This document shows positions 1 through 7,305 of a stretch of DNA of 64,000 nt, in pieces (the stretch's first letter is position 1; each line of letters opens with the position of its first letter). Both the position numbers and the translations under genes were made by a program. The notes beneath the pieces were generated by a model. The model was not told the origin of the DNA. It saw only the letters and a program-made list of their open reading frames with translations, and did no database searches. The stretch lies in the NCBI GenBank assembly GCA_963753195.1, contig CAVWBH010000007.1, forward strand, positions 662,373-726,372, in the 5' to 3' direction. This DNA comes from Palsa-504 sp963753195. GTDB lineage: Bacteria; Actinomycetota; Actinomycetes; Streptosporangiales; Streptosporangiaceae.

Positions 1-2
1 TG

Positions 3-347
3 CGGTCAGCCCTGCTCCAAGCAGCCGCGAACGGGCACGGCAGGCTCGTGGTCGACATGACCCTGACCCGGTTCTGCGATTCGTCCGGGCTGCATACCCT
101 GATCGCCGCGCATAAGCGCGCCGAAGCGGAGAGCCGCGAGGTAGTGCTGGTTATTCCGAGCACCACCGTCCTGCGGGTTTTCGCGCTGACCGGCATCGAC
201 CGTGTAATCCCTAACTTCACCACCTTGGCCGAGGCCCTCGCGCAAACGGGCCACGACGGCCCACCCGGCCCCGCCTGCGCGCCGAGCAGACCCGAGGCAG
301 GCGACGGCACCGGGCATAGCAGCGCCGGCACCCTGCAGCGGACTTGA
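3..347 (+). CDS. STAS-domain anti-sigma factor antagonist, 5' end outside the window
   Basis: The reading frame is open from base 3, so the start codon lies upstream. The visible 114 codons hold the second half of a STAS domain: a hydrophobic strand (RLVVDMT), then the loop with the conserved phosphorylatable serine in CDSSGL, then a helix (LHTLIAAHKRA) and a final strand/helix ending near FTTLAEAL. STAS antagonists bind a cognate anti-sigma kinase and release a SigB/F-type sigma factor when dephosphorylated. A SigB/F-type sigma gene and a PP2C phosphatase follow on the same strand, which fits a partner-switching module. The last ~30 residues are low complexity. A second STAS gene lies at 46487-46852. 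Confidence 0.85.
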   Translation, partial: RSALLQAAANGHGRLVVDMTLTRFCDSSGLHTLIAAHKRAEAESREVVLVIPSTTVLRVFALTGIDRVIPNFTTLAEALAQTGHDGPPGPACAPSRPEAGDGTGHSSAGTLQRT

Positions 348-470
348 CCGGCGAGCCTGCTGATCACGGTACGTGCGCGAGGATGGCCCGGCGACCGCTA
401 AGGCAGCTGCACGGCCTGTCGCCCGGCCAGCTGCCTGGCCGCTCAGAGCCGGGACCGCTGGTTAGGAGGG

Positions 471-1265
471 ATGAGGTTGTCACCGTACGCAGGGCTGCAG
501 GCGCAGTCTGATAACGAGCTGCTGGCACGGCTCCGTGAGCTGCCGCGCGAAAGCGCCGGACATGAGGCTGTTTGCGAGATCCTTGTGACCCGGTATGCGG
601 GACTGGTCCAGTCCTGCGTCCGGCCTTACCGGAACAGCCCGGAACCGGCCGAAGACCTGCTGCAAGTCGGCTTCGTCGGCCTGCTGAAGGCCATCAACAA
701 CTTCGACCCGGACTACGGCGATAGCCTGGCCGCCTACGCCGCCCCGTGCATCAGCGGCGAGATCAAACGGCACTTCCGCGACCGGCGCTGGCAGGTGCGG
801 GTCAGCCGCCGCGCCCAGGAACTGCTGCTGGAGATGCGCACCGCCGAAGCGGATCTGACCCAGCAGCTCGGCCGCACCCCTGAGGACAGCGAACTGGCCC
901 GCCACCTCGGTGTCCCCGACGACGATGTGCGCGAGGCCCGCCAGGCTAGCCAGGCGTTCAGCGCCTACTCCCTGGACGCGCCGCTATCCGACGGTGCCGA
1001 CCCCGGCATGCTCGCCGATCTCCTCGGGGAGGATGACCCCGCTATGGCCCATGCCATCGACATCGACGCCGTCCACGCCCACCTGGACGAACTGCCCGAA
1101 CGCGAACAGCGCATCTTGATGCTCCGCTTCTACGGCAACCTCACCCAGGAGCAGATCGGCCACCGCCTCGGCATGTCTCAGATGCACGTATCCCGCCTGC
1201 TTGACCACGCACTGACCTACCTCCGCGCCCAGATCACCGACCCGGCAGACGGACGTGAGGGATGA
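471..1265 (+). CDS. RNA polymerase sigma factor, SigB/SigF/SigG type
   Basis: 264 residues, the usual length for this group. Region 2 is visible at about residues 40-115 (LVQSCVRPYRNSPEPAEDLL, then GEIKRHFRDRRWQVRVSRR). Region 3 follows around 115-170, and region 4 with its helix-turn-helix at about 205-255 (LPEREQRILMLRFYGN, then TQEQIGHRLGMSQMHVSRLL). It directs RNA polymerase to stress promoters under control of an anti-sigma factor and STAS antagonist. The start is ambiguous. The AGGAGGG at 464-470 directly abuts ATG 471, whereas TTG 477 has a normal 6-7 nt spacing, so the true protein may be two residues shorter. Confidence 0.93.
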   Translation: MRLSPYAGLQAQSDNELLARLRELPRESAGHEAVCEILVTRYAGLVQSCVRPYRNSPEPAEDLLQVGFVGLLKAINNFDPDYGDSLAAYAAPCISGEIKRHFRDRRWQVRVSRRAQELLLEMRTAEADLTQQLGRTPEDSELARHLGVPDDDVREARQASQAFSAYSLDAPLSDGADPGMLADLLGEDDPAMAHAIDIDAVHAHLDELPEREQRILMLRFYGNLTQEQIGHRLGMSQMHVSRLLDHALTYLRAQITDPADGREG

Positions 1266-1317
1266 CAGGTACGGCCAGCCAAAGGGCTGGCATATCGGCT
1301 CCGTGCCGAGGCAGCGT

Positions 1318-1391
1318 CCGGTGGCCAGGTCGTCTTCCAGGGCCAGGATGCGCAGCGCGGCGGCCAGAGTGTGCCCTGGTCAAACAGCTGC
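1318..1391 (-). pseudogene. MerR-family regulator fragment (copy of the 3' part of the gene at 5298)
   Basis: The reverse complement of 1321-1391 matches 5493-5564 of the MerR gene almost base for base, over the stretch encoding LFDQGHTLAAALRILALEDD. One base is missing at the His codon (ggcacac against ggccacac), so the frame is broken. Nothing recognisable flanks it. This is a dead duplicate fragment, not a gene. Confidence 0.75.
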
Positions 1392-1638
1392 CGGGACTTC
1401 CCTGCGACCTGGTACTCGCGATCATCGTGATGACCCGGTGATATAAGGCGCCGACCGCGACCTGGCCCGCACCGGCCGCCGGCCTGCGGGCCGCCCGGCA
1501 CCGCCGCGCCTGTCGGCGGCCGCCGGTAGTGGAACAGAGCGGTCTTCAGCTGTACGCGGTTTGACTGCGTTCAGGCAGCTAGGCTGGCCGGGCAGCGTGA
1601 TTGCGTTGGCGGTGCAGGTGAGGGGGAAAGAAGCTGCG

Positions 1639-2790
1639 ATGAGCCCGGCCGGCTACCCCGAAGCGCTTCGTCTGCTGCGCCAGGGCGCCGGCGGTGACCT
1701 TCACCGGGTGCTCGCCGCCGCGTGTGAACCGCTGCCGGCCTGGGATCCGGTGATCTACCTGGCCGACTTCGCCAACCTGGTCCTGGTCCCGCTGGCCGGG
1801 GGCATCGCCGAGGAAGAGGTAGCGGCGACGATGGCGGGCCGGGCGTTTACCACCGGCAAGCCAGTGATCAGTGAGCGGGACGGCTCGGTCCGGGTGTGGG
1901 TGCCGGTGGTCGAGCAGACGACCCGGACGGGGGTGCTGGCCATCACGGTCCCGGTAGCAAGCCCGGACCTGCTGGCCCAGGCTGACCTGCTCGGCGTGTT
2001 CGCCGGCCTGGCCACCGCCGCGGCCACGCGGATCAGCGACATACCCTACCTGCGGCGGCGCGGCCGGGTCATGTCGCTGCCGGCGGGCATGCAATGGGAT
2101 CTGCTGCCACCGCTGAGCACCCGCACGTCACAGGCCCTGATCGCCGGGGCTCTCGAACCCGCCTACGATATCGCCGGCGACACATTCGACTACGCCGTCA
2201 ATGACGGCGAGCTGCAGTTCGCGATCCTCGACGCCATGGGCCATGGCCTCGACTCCACGCTGCTGACCAGCCTGGCCATCGGCGCGTACCGGCACGCGCG
2301 CCGGCAGGGGACATCGGTCCCGGGGATTCACACCGCCATCGACCAGGTGCTGGCCAGCCGCTATGACGACCTTTCCTTCGCCACCGGGATCATCGCCCGG
2401 CTGGACACCGCTTCGGGCCGGATGGAATGGTCGTGCGCCGGGCACCCGCCGCCGCTGCTGCTGCGCGGACGCAAGGTGGTCGCCGAACTCAGCTGCAGCC
2501 CAGTGCTGCCGTTCGGGCTCGGCGACCAGGTTCCCGGGCTCGGCCGCCAGGACCTGGAGCCGGACGATGCCGTCCTGCTGTACACCGACGGCGTGACCGA
2601 GGCCCGCACCCCGGACGGGCAGCTGTTCGGGCTGGACCGGCTCACCGACCTCCTCGAACGGGAAGCCGCCAGCGGCCAGCCAGCTGAAGAACTGCTGCGG
2701 CGACTCGTGCGCGCGGTACTCGACCACCAAGGCGGCAGCGGACTGCGCGACGACGCCACGCTGCTGCTAGTGCAATGGACTGGCCCATGA
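1639..2790 (+). CDS. PP2C-type (SpoIIE/RsbU-like) protein phosphatase with N-terminal GAF-like domain
   Basis: 383 residues from ATG 1639, which follows GAGGGGGAAAG at a normal distance. The frame stays open to TTG 1561, so a longer form is possible. Residues ~1-150 look like a GAF-type sensor. The C-terminal ~230 residues are a SpoIIE phosphatase domain with the metal-binding signatures AYDIAGDTFDY, LDAMGHGLDSTLL, WSCAGHPPPLLL, LYTDGVTEAR and LRDDATLLLV. Such enzymes dephosphorylate STAS antagonists and switch on SigB/F factors. Its position downstream of the sigma gene and the upstream STAS gene supports that role. Confidence 0.9.
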   Translation: MSPAGYPEALRLLRQGAGGDLHRVLAAACEPLPAWDPVIYLADFANLVLVPLAGGIAEEEVAATMAGRAFTTGKPVISERDGSVRVWVPVVEQTTRTGVLAITVPVASPDLLAQADLLGVFAGLATAAATRISDIPYLRRRGRVMSLPAGMQWDLLPPLSTRTSQALIAGALEPAYDIAGDTFDYAVNDGELQFAILDAMGHGLDSTLLTSLAIGAYRHARRQGTSVPGIHTAIDQVLASRYDDLSFATGIIARLDTASGRMEWSCAGHPPPLLLRGRKVVAELSCSPVLPFGLGDQVPGLGRQDLEPDDAVLLYTDGVTEARTPDGQLFGLDRLTDLLEREAASGQPAEELLRRLVRAVLDHQGGSGLRDDATLLLVQWTGP

Positions 2791-3127
2791 CAGCACATAC
2801 GGTGCGATCACCAGCGAGTCACCCACTCGCAGGCCGATGACCGGCAGGGTGCAATCATTGCCGTCCCAGTCCCGTGATCCCCGTACGTCGTCCCGGCAGG
2901 CGGCTGGGAAGATGCGGCGCAGACACCGTCACATCAGACCTAGTGGGCCAGCAGCACGCGTACCCGCCTTCGTGCCCGAAACGGCCCTGAACCTCCAGGT
3001 GCCAGCGGACGTGATCAACCCGGAGGCATCAGCGAAGCGGCCCCCGCGGGGTCCAGCAGTCCTGCGGCGGCCCGCTTTTCCTTCAGGCCCCCGCAATCGG
3101 GCGACGAGGCTGGCGGGGGGCTTAGGC
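2791..3127. other. intergenic, no gene seen
   Basis: About 340 bp between convergent genes. ORFs here have codon patterns of antisense or random high-GC sequence and encode no recognisable domain. Confidence 0.5.
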
Positions 3128-3385
3128 CTAAGCAGTGGCCGGCCTGAGCTCCGGCCCGTAGGCGGTGCAGCCCTCAGCCGGGCAGTATGGGATCGGCGTG
3201 TCGCCGACGTCGTTGCTGATCAGGATCTCGTCGCCCGGTGTGCTGGTGCTACAGCGGGTGCACACCCACGTGATCGGGTTGCTATCCAGGTTGCGCTGTT
3301 TCATCAGGCCCACGCGGTAAGCGGCCTGAGTCTCGGGGTCCGCCTGGTGGAAGGGCACCAGCGAGGTGCGGGGTTCGTTCGCCAT
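3128..3385 (-). CDS. small zinc-ribbon protein, function unknown
   Basis: 85 residues from ATG 3385, preceded by GAGGAG with ~6 nt spacing. The protein has CTRC near residue 42 and CPAEGC near residue 70, a CxxC/CxxxxC pair that probably binds one zinc. There is no signal peptide or membrane segment. I do not recognise the family. A second zinc-ribbon protein (DUF35) lies ~1 kb away on the same strand, but the intervening stretch contains remnants, so they are not clearly one operon. Confidence 0.7.
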   Translation of the reverse strand: MANEPRTSLVPFHQADPETQAAYRVGLMKQRNLDSNPITWVCTRCSTSTPGDEILISNDVGDTPIPYCPAEGCTAYGPELRPATA

Positions 3386-3527
3386 GTCGTCTCCTCGTCG
3401 CCGCGCGCCCGGGCGCGGCAGTTGGATCCCCACACTATGGGCCGACGGCTACTGCGCCGGGCCGCGTCACGGCCCGCGCTTCTTGTCGCGGGTTCTGGCG
3501 GCGGGGCTGACCGCGCCGCGGTGGATG

Positions 3528-3577
3528 GTGGCTCCCGCGGACCTCTCATCAATGAATCCTCCCGCCGCGGGAGCCAC
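3528..3577. repeat. 13-bp perfect inverted repeat with 24-nt loop
   Basis: GTGGCTCCCGCGG at 3528-3540 is exactly complementary to CCGCGGGAGCCAC at 3565-3577. It lies ~140 bp upstream of the zinc-ribbon gene start. It could be a strong hairpin, a dead terminator, or the ends of a small mobile remnant. No U-tract follows on either strand. Confidence 0.6.
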
Positions 3578-3904
3578 GTAGGTTGACCCTGCCGCACGGG
3601 CGGGAAGGCCCGGAGGAGCCTATACACGACCGCACGGCAGGGCTCGTGGTGCCTGCCCGTACCAGAGCGGACTATGCGCGACACCCCGCGAGCTGGTTAG
3701 TTTCTTCTCTTACGACGGCCTTGATCGGACTGGCCGCCGGTCTGGCTGGCCGGGACGACGTAACCGCGCGGCCCGCCGTCCCCCGGCGGCACGACGGCCG
3801 CGCCACGGTGGGTGCTGTTCCGCCACCGGCACGGGGACCCGGATGTAACGGGCCGAGGTCTGCACCCTGCTCGTCGCCTCGGCCGCGCCGCCGTTTTCCC
3901 TCCC

Positions 3905-4109
3905 GCCCTGGCCGCGAGCCTGTCGCCGCGCTCGATGCGGCACACCTTCGCCACGCTGAACCTGGACGCCGGCGCCAGCCTGCGGGGACCTGCAGGACGC
4001 CGTGGGCCATGCCTCCCCGCGCACCACCCGCCGCTACGACCGCAGCCGCGGCAACCTGGACCGCTCCCCCGGCTACCTGCTCGCCGGGTACCTCAGCCAT
4101 GCTCGCTGA
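3905..4109 (+). pseudogene. tyrosine recombinase (phage integrase) C-terminal remnant
   Basis: The frame reads SPRSMRHTFATLNLDAGASLR, then after one inserted base (around 3980) continues DLQDAVGHASPRTTRRYDR to a TGA at 4107-4109. The HxxR box (here MRHTF), the GHAS histidine box and the RRYDR tyrosine are the C-terminal catalytic signatures of integrases. The N-terminal two thirds are missing. This is a relic of an integrative element. Confidence 0.7.
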
Positions 4110-4286
4110 GCGCCCCGGTCAGGCGGAGCCCCTGCGACGGCGGGGTGCCACCGGGCCACGGCGGACGGCGATCCGATCCGGGCAGATCGCCCACAGGGGG
4201 CTCCGACGGGGCCTCGGTCCCGGTCGGCGACGTCGTCCCGGATGAGGCTGAAGGCCAGGAAGCGGGGAGTTCAGGCCGGCCAGCAT

Positions 4287-4320
4287 GCGGGGGCTCCCGG
4301 ACGGGAGCCCCCGCCCTTTT
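4287..4320 (+). terminator. rho-independent terminator
   Basis: GCGGGGGCTCCC pairs with GGGAGCCCCCGC around a minimal loop and is followed by CCTTTT on the plus strand. It is the best-formed intrinsic terminator in the window. It now only follows the integrase relic on the plus strand, and it also separates that from the convergent DUF35 gene. Confidence 0.8.
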
Positions 4321-4383
4321 AGTCCGCTGGCTGGGTGTCTTGATCTTCCTCCTTTACTGGTCGCCGGTGGCGTGCCTTCCAGA

Positions 4384-4800
4384 TCATGACTGGACGACTG
4401 TCCATTCGGGGACTTTCTGCCCAGTCGCCGCGGTGGCCTCGAAGGTGAGCTTCACCTTGCCCCCGATCGGCACATCACCGGGGGCCTGGCCGGGCAGGTG
4501 GGACAGGAAGTTGATACCCGGGGCGTGGTCCAGCTCGATGACGGCGCAGTTGAACGGCTGGTCGGCCTGCAGCAGCGCGATCGGCGTGTCGTAGACCACG
4601 GCGTAGCTGTAGATCGTGCCGTCACCGTCGTTCTGCCGCCATTCCAGGTGCCCATCCGAGCCGCACCCGGCGCAGACCGGCTCGGGCGGGTACTGCCACC
4701 GGTCACAGGCCGTGCAGTACTGCAGGACCAGCCGGTCCTCGTTGGCTGCGTCGTAGAACGGCCGGTCCAGGTCATCGGGGATCGGCGACTGCTTCGGCAT
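4384..4800 (-). CDS. OB-fold / zinc-ribbon protein (DUF35 family), acyl-CoA associated
   Basis: 138 residues from ATG 4800, with GGGAGG 6 nt upstream. An upstream in-frame GTG would sit on the RBS. A rubredoxin-like zinc ribbon at Cys29-x2-Cys32 and Cys43-x2-Cys46 is followed by an OB-fold of ~90 residues (GTIYSYAVV, then FNCAVIELDHAPGINFLSHL). DUF35 proteins accompany thiolases and acyl-CoA enzymes, and an acyl-CoA dehydrogenase lies 2.5 kb away. The gene follows the Pro-rich ORF by 11 nt and is probably co-transcribed with it. Confidence 0.88.
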   Translation of the reverse strand: MPKQSPIPDDLDRPFYDAANEDRLVLQYCTACDRWQYPPEPVCAGCGSDGHLEWRQNDGDGTIYSYAVVYDTPIALLQADQPFNCAVIELDHAPGINFLSHLPGQAPGDVPIGGKVKLTFEATAATGQKVPEWTVVQS

Positions 4801-4811
4801 GGTTCCTCCCT

Positions 4812-5162
4812 TCACTCAAGGTGCTTGATGACGGTCCACGCACGGTACGCACCCGGCAGCTGATCGCTCAGCCGGCCGCCCAGCGGCCGGGCGGCGGAAT
4901 GTGCCGGGGGTGAGCGCTGCCGGCCGTGGCCCGGCCTGCGGGCCGGGACGGTGACCGCAGCCGGGACTGGCTCAGGTCCCGGGGAGGGCGGCGGCGGGGT
5001 GCCGGGGCTTGGCGGGACCCGGGGCGGCGCGGGCGGGCGCGGTGCGGGGGGCTCGCTGAAGTTGGCGGCGACCAGCTCGTCAAACTCTACGGCCAGCCAC
5101 TGCGGATCGTGGCAGATCATGTCCGCGAGGGTCAGGCCCGCGTCGCGGGTGGCCAGGTCCAT
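4812..5162 (-). CDS. hypothetical protein with proline-rich C-terminal half
   Basis: 116 residues from ATG 5162, with GTG 5171 as an alternative. Residues 1-40 look folded (LADMICHDPQWLAVEFDELV). Residues 41-80 are a Pro-rich linker of PPAP and PPPSPG runs, and the tail is basic. It ends 11 nt before the DUF35 gene, so it is probably the first gene of that pair. No family recognised. The region upstream is the promoter/operator area shared with the divergent MerR gene. Confidence 0.55.
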   Translation of the reverse strand: MDLATRDAGLTLADMICHDPQWLAVEFDELVAANFSEPPAPRPPAPPRVPPSPGTPPPPSPGPEPVPAAVTVPARRPGHGRQRSPPAHSAARPLGGRLSDQLPGAYRAWTVIKHLE

Positions 5163-5193
5163 GCCGATCACACTCCCGGGAACCTTGGTAGCG

Positions 5194-5230
5194 TTACCAG
5201 GTCAATGACCGATACACTTTTTATATAGCA
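5194..5230. promoter_or_regulatory. AT-rich divergent promoter area with an 11-bp palindrome
   Basis: GGTCAATGACC (5200-5210) is a perfect inverted repeat around one base. It is followed by an A/T-rich tract containing TATATA (5222-5227). It sits between the divergent Pro-rich/DUF35 and MerR genes, and a MerR dimer could bind such a palindrome. No good -35 box was found at a fixed spacing, so the exact promoter is not resolved. Confidence 0.45.
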
Positions 5231-5297
5231 CCGGCTGCAGGAAACTGTCAAGGCTCCCTGGAGGCCCGTGGCCCGGCCCGGCTGGAGGTACCCGGCG

Positions 5298-5627
5298 ATG
5301 ACCGGACGGCTCGATGACCTGGACGACCCGGACTACCCGGCCTACACCACCGGCCGGGCCGCCGAGGTCCTGGGGGTGCAGCAGGCGTTCCTGCGCTCGC
5401 TGGATGCCGCGGGGGCGGTGCGGCCGGACCGGTCGGCGGGCGGGCGCCGCCGCTACACTCGCCGCCAGCTCGCCTTTGCCGCCCGGATCAGGGAGCTGTT
5501 CGACCAGGGCCACACTCTGGCCGCCGCGCTGCGCATCCTGGCCCTGGAAGACGACCTGGCCGCCGAGCGTGCCCTGACCGCCCGGCTGCACGCCCGGCTC
5601 GGTGGCCAGGGCCCGCCAGAGGCTTGA
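5298..5627 (+). CDS. MerR-family transcriptional regulator
   Basis: 109 residues from ATG 5298, with GGAGG at 5283-5287. GTG 5268 also has a nearby GGAGG and would add 10 residues. The winged-helix MerR DNA-binding domain covers residues ~8-75 (YTTGRAAEVLGVQQAFLRSL, then GGRRRYTRRQLAFAARIREL). A short coiled dimerisation helix follows (ILALEDDLAAERALTARLHARL). There are no effector-domain cysteines. Within the heat-shock cluster it is probably a second HspR-like regulator. A broken partial copy lies at 1318-1391. Confidence 0.85.
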   Translation: MTGRLDDLDDPDYPAYTTGRAAEVLGVQQAFLRSLDAAGAVRPDRSAGGRRRYTRRQLAFAARIRELFDQGHTLAAALRILALEDDLAAERALTARLHARLGGQGPPEA

Positions 5628-5645
5628 TCTGGAGCTGGCCCGGGG

Positions 5646-6008
5646 CTACCGGCTGGTGCCGCGGCGGGCCCGCGGTCCGGGCGTGCGGGCCGTGCCCGGC
5701 TCGCCGGCGCCGGCCAGGGCCCGCAGCCGGGCCAGCTCGGCGTGCAGCTGCCGGGTTTCTTCCTGCAGTTCCAGGACGCGGCGGATGCCGGCCAGGTTCA
5801 GCCCGTCGGCGCTCAGCGCGCTGATCTCGGCCAGCCGGTCGATGTCCCGGCGGGAGTACCGGCGGGTGCCGCCCGCGCTGCGGGCCGGGTCCAGCAGCCC
5901 CTCCCGTTCGTAGATCCGCAGCGTCTGCGGGTGCAGCCCGGCCAGCTCGGCGGCTACCGAGATGCTGAACAGGCCCCGGTCCAGGTCCGCCCACCCCGGG
6001 TTCACCAT
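5646..6008 (-). CDS. hspR: HspR-like MerR-family heat-shock repressor
   Basis: 120 residues from ATG 6008. The sequence LFSISVAAELAGLHPQTLRI, then YEREGLLDPARSAGGTRRYS, is the classic HspR helix-turn-helix and wing. A coiled-coil helix follows (VLELQEETRQLHAELARLRAL). HspR represses dnaK/hsp20/clpB operons in actinobacteria. The start overlaps the stop of the J-domain gene (ATGGTGA arrangement), so translation is probably coupled. A diverged remnant of this dnaJ-hspR junction lies at 16965-17080. Confidence 0.9.
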   Translation of the reverse strand: MVNPGWADLDRGLFSISVAAELAGLHPQTLRIYEREGLLDPARSAGGTRRYSRRDIDRLAEISALSADGLNLAGIRRVLELQEETRQLHAELARLRALAGAGEPGTARTPGPRARRGTSR

Positions 6009-6487
6009 GGCCAGTCCCGGTCCCGGGCCAGGTACCGCAGCGCCAGGTGGGCCACGATGGCCCACCTGAGGTCCCGCTCATCATGACCGTGGACAGCGTG
6101 GGCCGCAGGGCCGCCGTCGACCCGGACCGGGCCTGCCCGCAGCGGCGGGGCGGGCACCCCTACCCCCGGGGCGATGCTGCCCGGCCCGCCAGAGCCGGGT
6201 GCCCGCCGCACCGTGACCCGCACCCGGGCCGTCGGCTGCGGCTGGCTGGGCAGGGCCCGGTCGTAGGCGGCGCGGCGGTCCGGGTCGCCGAGCACCTGCC
6301 AGGCTTCGGCCAGGGCCCGGAACCGGCCCGCCGCGCCCGCATCGGCCGGCCGGGCATCGGGATGCTCATCCCGGGCCCGGCGCCGCCAGGCCTGCGCGAT
6401 CTGTTCCCGCGAGGCCTGGCGGGGCACGCCGAGCAGCTGATAATGATCCGGGCCCGGCGCGCCGTGATCCGCCGCAGCCATCACCAT
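6002..6487 (-). CDS. J-domain (DnaJ/CbpA-like) co-chaperone
   Basis: 161 residues from ATG 6487, with GGGAGG 6 nt upstream. The J-domain is at residues ~12-80 (HYQLLGVPRQASREQIAQAW), with the diagnostic HPD tripeptide in RRARDEHPDARP. The rest is a Gly/Pro-rich linker and a short conserved tail (WAIVAHLALRYLARDRDW). There is no zinc-finger or C-terminal peptide-binding domain, so it is shorter than true DnaJ. It would stimulate a DnaK partner encoded elsewhere. It is coupled to hspR. Confidence 0.88.
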   Translation of the reverse strand: MVMAAADHGAPGPDHYQLLGVPRQASREQIAQAWRRRARDEHPDARPADAGAAGRFRALAEAWQVLGDPDRRAAYDRALPSQPQPTARVRVTVRRAPGSGGPGSIAPGVGVPAPPLRAGPVRVDGGPAAHAVHGHDERDLRWAIVAHLALRYLARDRDWPW

Positions 6488-6558
6488 CACCTGCCTCCCG
6501 CCATGACGCCAGGAACACCTGCTCCCAGCATGCGCCAGGATAAAATCTCAGTCGAGAC

Positions 6559-6588
6559 TTGTCAGATAACAATCCATGATGCTATATA
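6559..6588 (+). promoter_or_regulatory. predicted hsp20 promoter and overlapping operator
   Basis: TTGTCA (6559-6564), 18 bp, then TATATA (6583-6588) forms a good vegetative promoter ~50 bp upstream of the hsp20 start. TTGTCAGATAACAA (6559-6572) is an imperfect inverted repeat on the -35 box, placed where a repressor such as HspR would block polymerase. It is not the textbook HAIR sequence. Confidence 0.6.
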
Positions 6589-6638
6589 GATGACGTGAGC
6601 GTAATATGACAGCGACAGTGGCGAAGGAGGCACCGATC

Positions 6639-7061
6639 ATGCTCATGCGCACCGACCCGTTCCGCGAGCTAGACCGGCTCACCCAGCAGGTATTCGGCAC
6701 CGCCGCCCGGCCGGCCGCGATGCCCATGGACGCCTACCGGCACGGCGACAGCTTCTACATTCACCTGGACCTGCCCGGCGTCTCCGCCGACTCGATCGAC
6801 CTGACCGTCGAGCAGAACGTGCTGACCGTCCGCGCCGACCGCGCGCCGGTGAAGGCTGATGGCGCCGAGATGATCGTCGCCGAACGGCCCTATGGCACCT
6901 TCACCCGGCAGGTCTTCCTCGGCGAGACCCTGGACGCCGAGCACATCGGCGCGGACTACGCTGCCGGGGTGCTGACCTTGACCATCCCGGTCCACGAGGC
7001 CGCCAAGCCCCGCAACATCCAGGTCACCAGCCGCGACACCAAGCAGGCCGTCACCGCCTGA
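6639..7061 (+). CDS. Hsp20/alpha-crystallin family small heat-shock protein
   Basis: 140 residues from ATG 6639, with GAAGGAGG 8 nt upstream. ATG 6606 lacks this. The N-terminus (MLMRTDPFRELDRLTQQVFG) is typical of actinobacterial Hsp20. The alpha-crystallin domain spans ~residues 32-130 (FYIHLDLPGVSADSIDLTVE), with the conserved GVLTLTIPV near the end. It is an ATP-independent holdase that keeps unfolding proteins soluble. It is divergent from the dnaJ-hspR pair and carries its own promoter. Confidence 0.95.
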   Translation: MLMRTDPFRELDRLTQQVFGTAARPAAMPMDAYRHGDSFYIHLDLPGVSADSIDLTVEQNVLTVRADRAPVKADGAEMIVAERPYGTFTRQVFLGETLDAEHIGADYAAGVLTLTIPVHEAAKPRNIQVTSRDTKQAVTA

Positions 7062-7079
7062 ATACCCGCCGCCTGATCA

Positions 7080-7121
7080 CCGGGTGCGCGGCAGCTGCGG
7101 CATGAGCCGCCGCGCACCCGG
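7080..7121 (+). terminator. strong hairpin downstream of hsp20
   Basis: CCGGGTGCGCGGC (7080-7092) pairs perfectly with GCCGCGCACCCGG (7109-7121) over 13 bp. It starts 18 nt after the hsp20 stop. No U-run follows, as is common for actinobacterial terminators. Confidence 0.6.
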
Positions 7122-7305
7122 CGGCCCATGCCCCATCACCAGCACGCCGCCGGGCAAGCGGGTGCCTGCTGCCGGGACCGGAGCAGGCGCGAGCCCTTAT
7201 TGCCCGCGGCGCGGCGCAGGCTCCCCTGACGGGCAGCGCCGCCATTGGAGGATTACGTACGCATCACGCGAGTATGCGGAGAGTTTCAGAAGTTAGGAGC
7301 TGGAA

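Noticed and set aside
1561..1638. N-terminal extension of the PP2C phosphatase from TTG 1561
   Set aside because: ATG 1639 has a proper ribosome site. The extension has no conserved character.
2837..3586. 249-codon plus-strand ORF
   Set aside because: No domain, poor codon pattern, and antisense to the zinc-ribbon gene, which has a good ribosome site.
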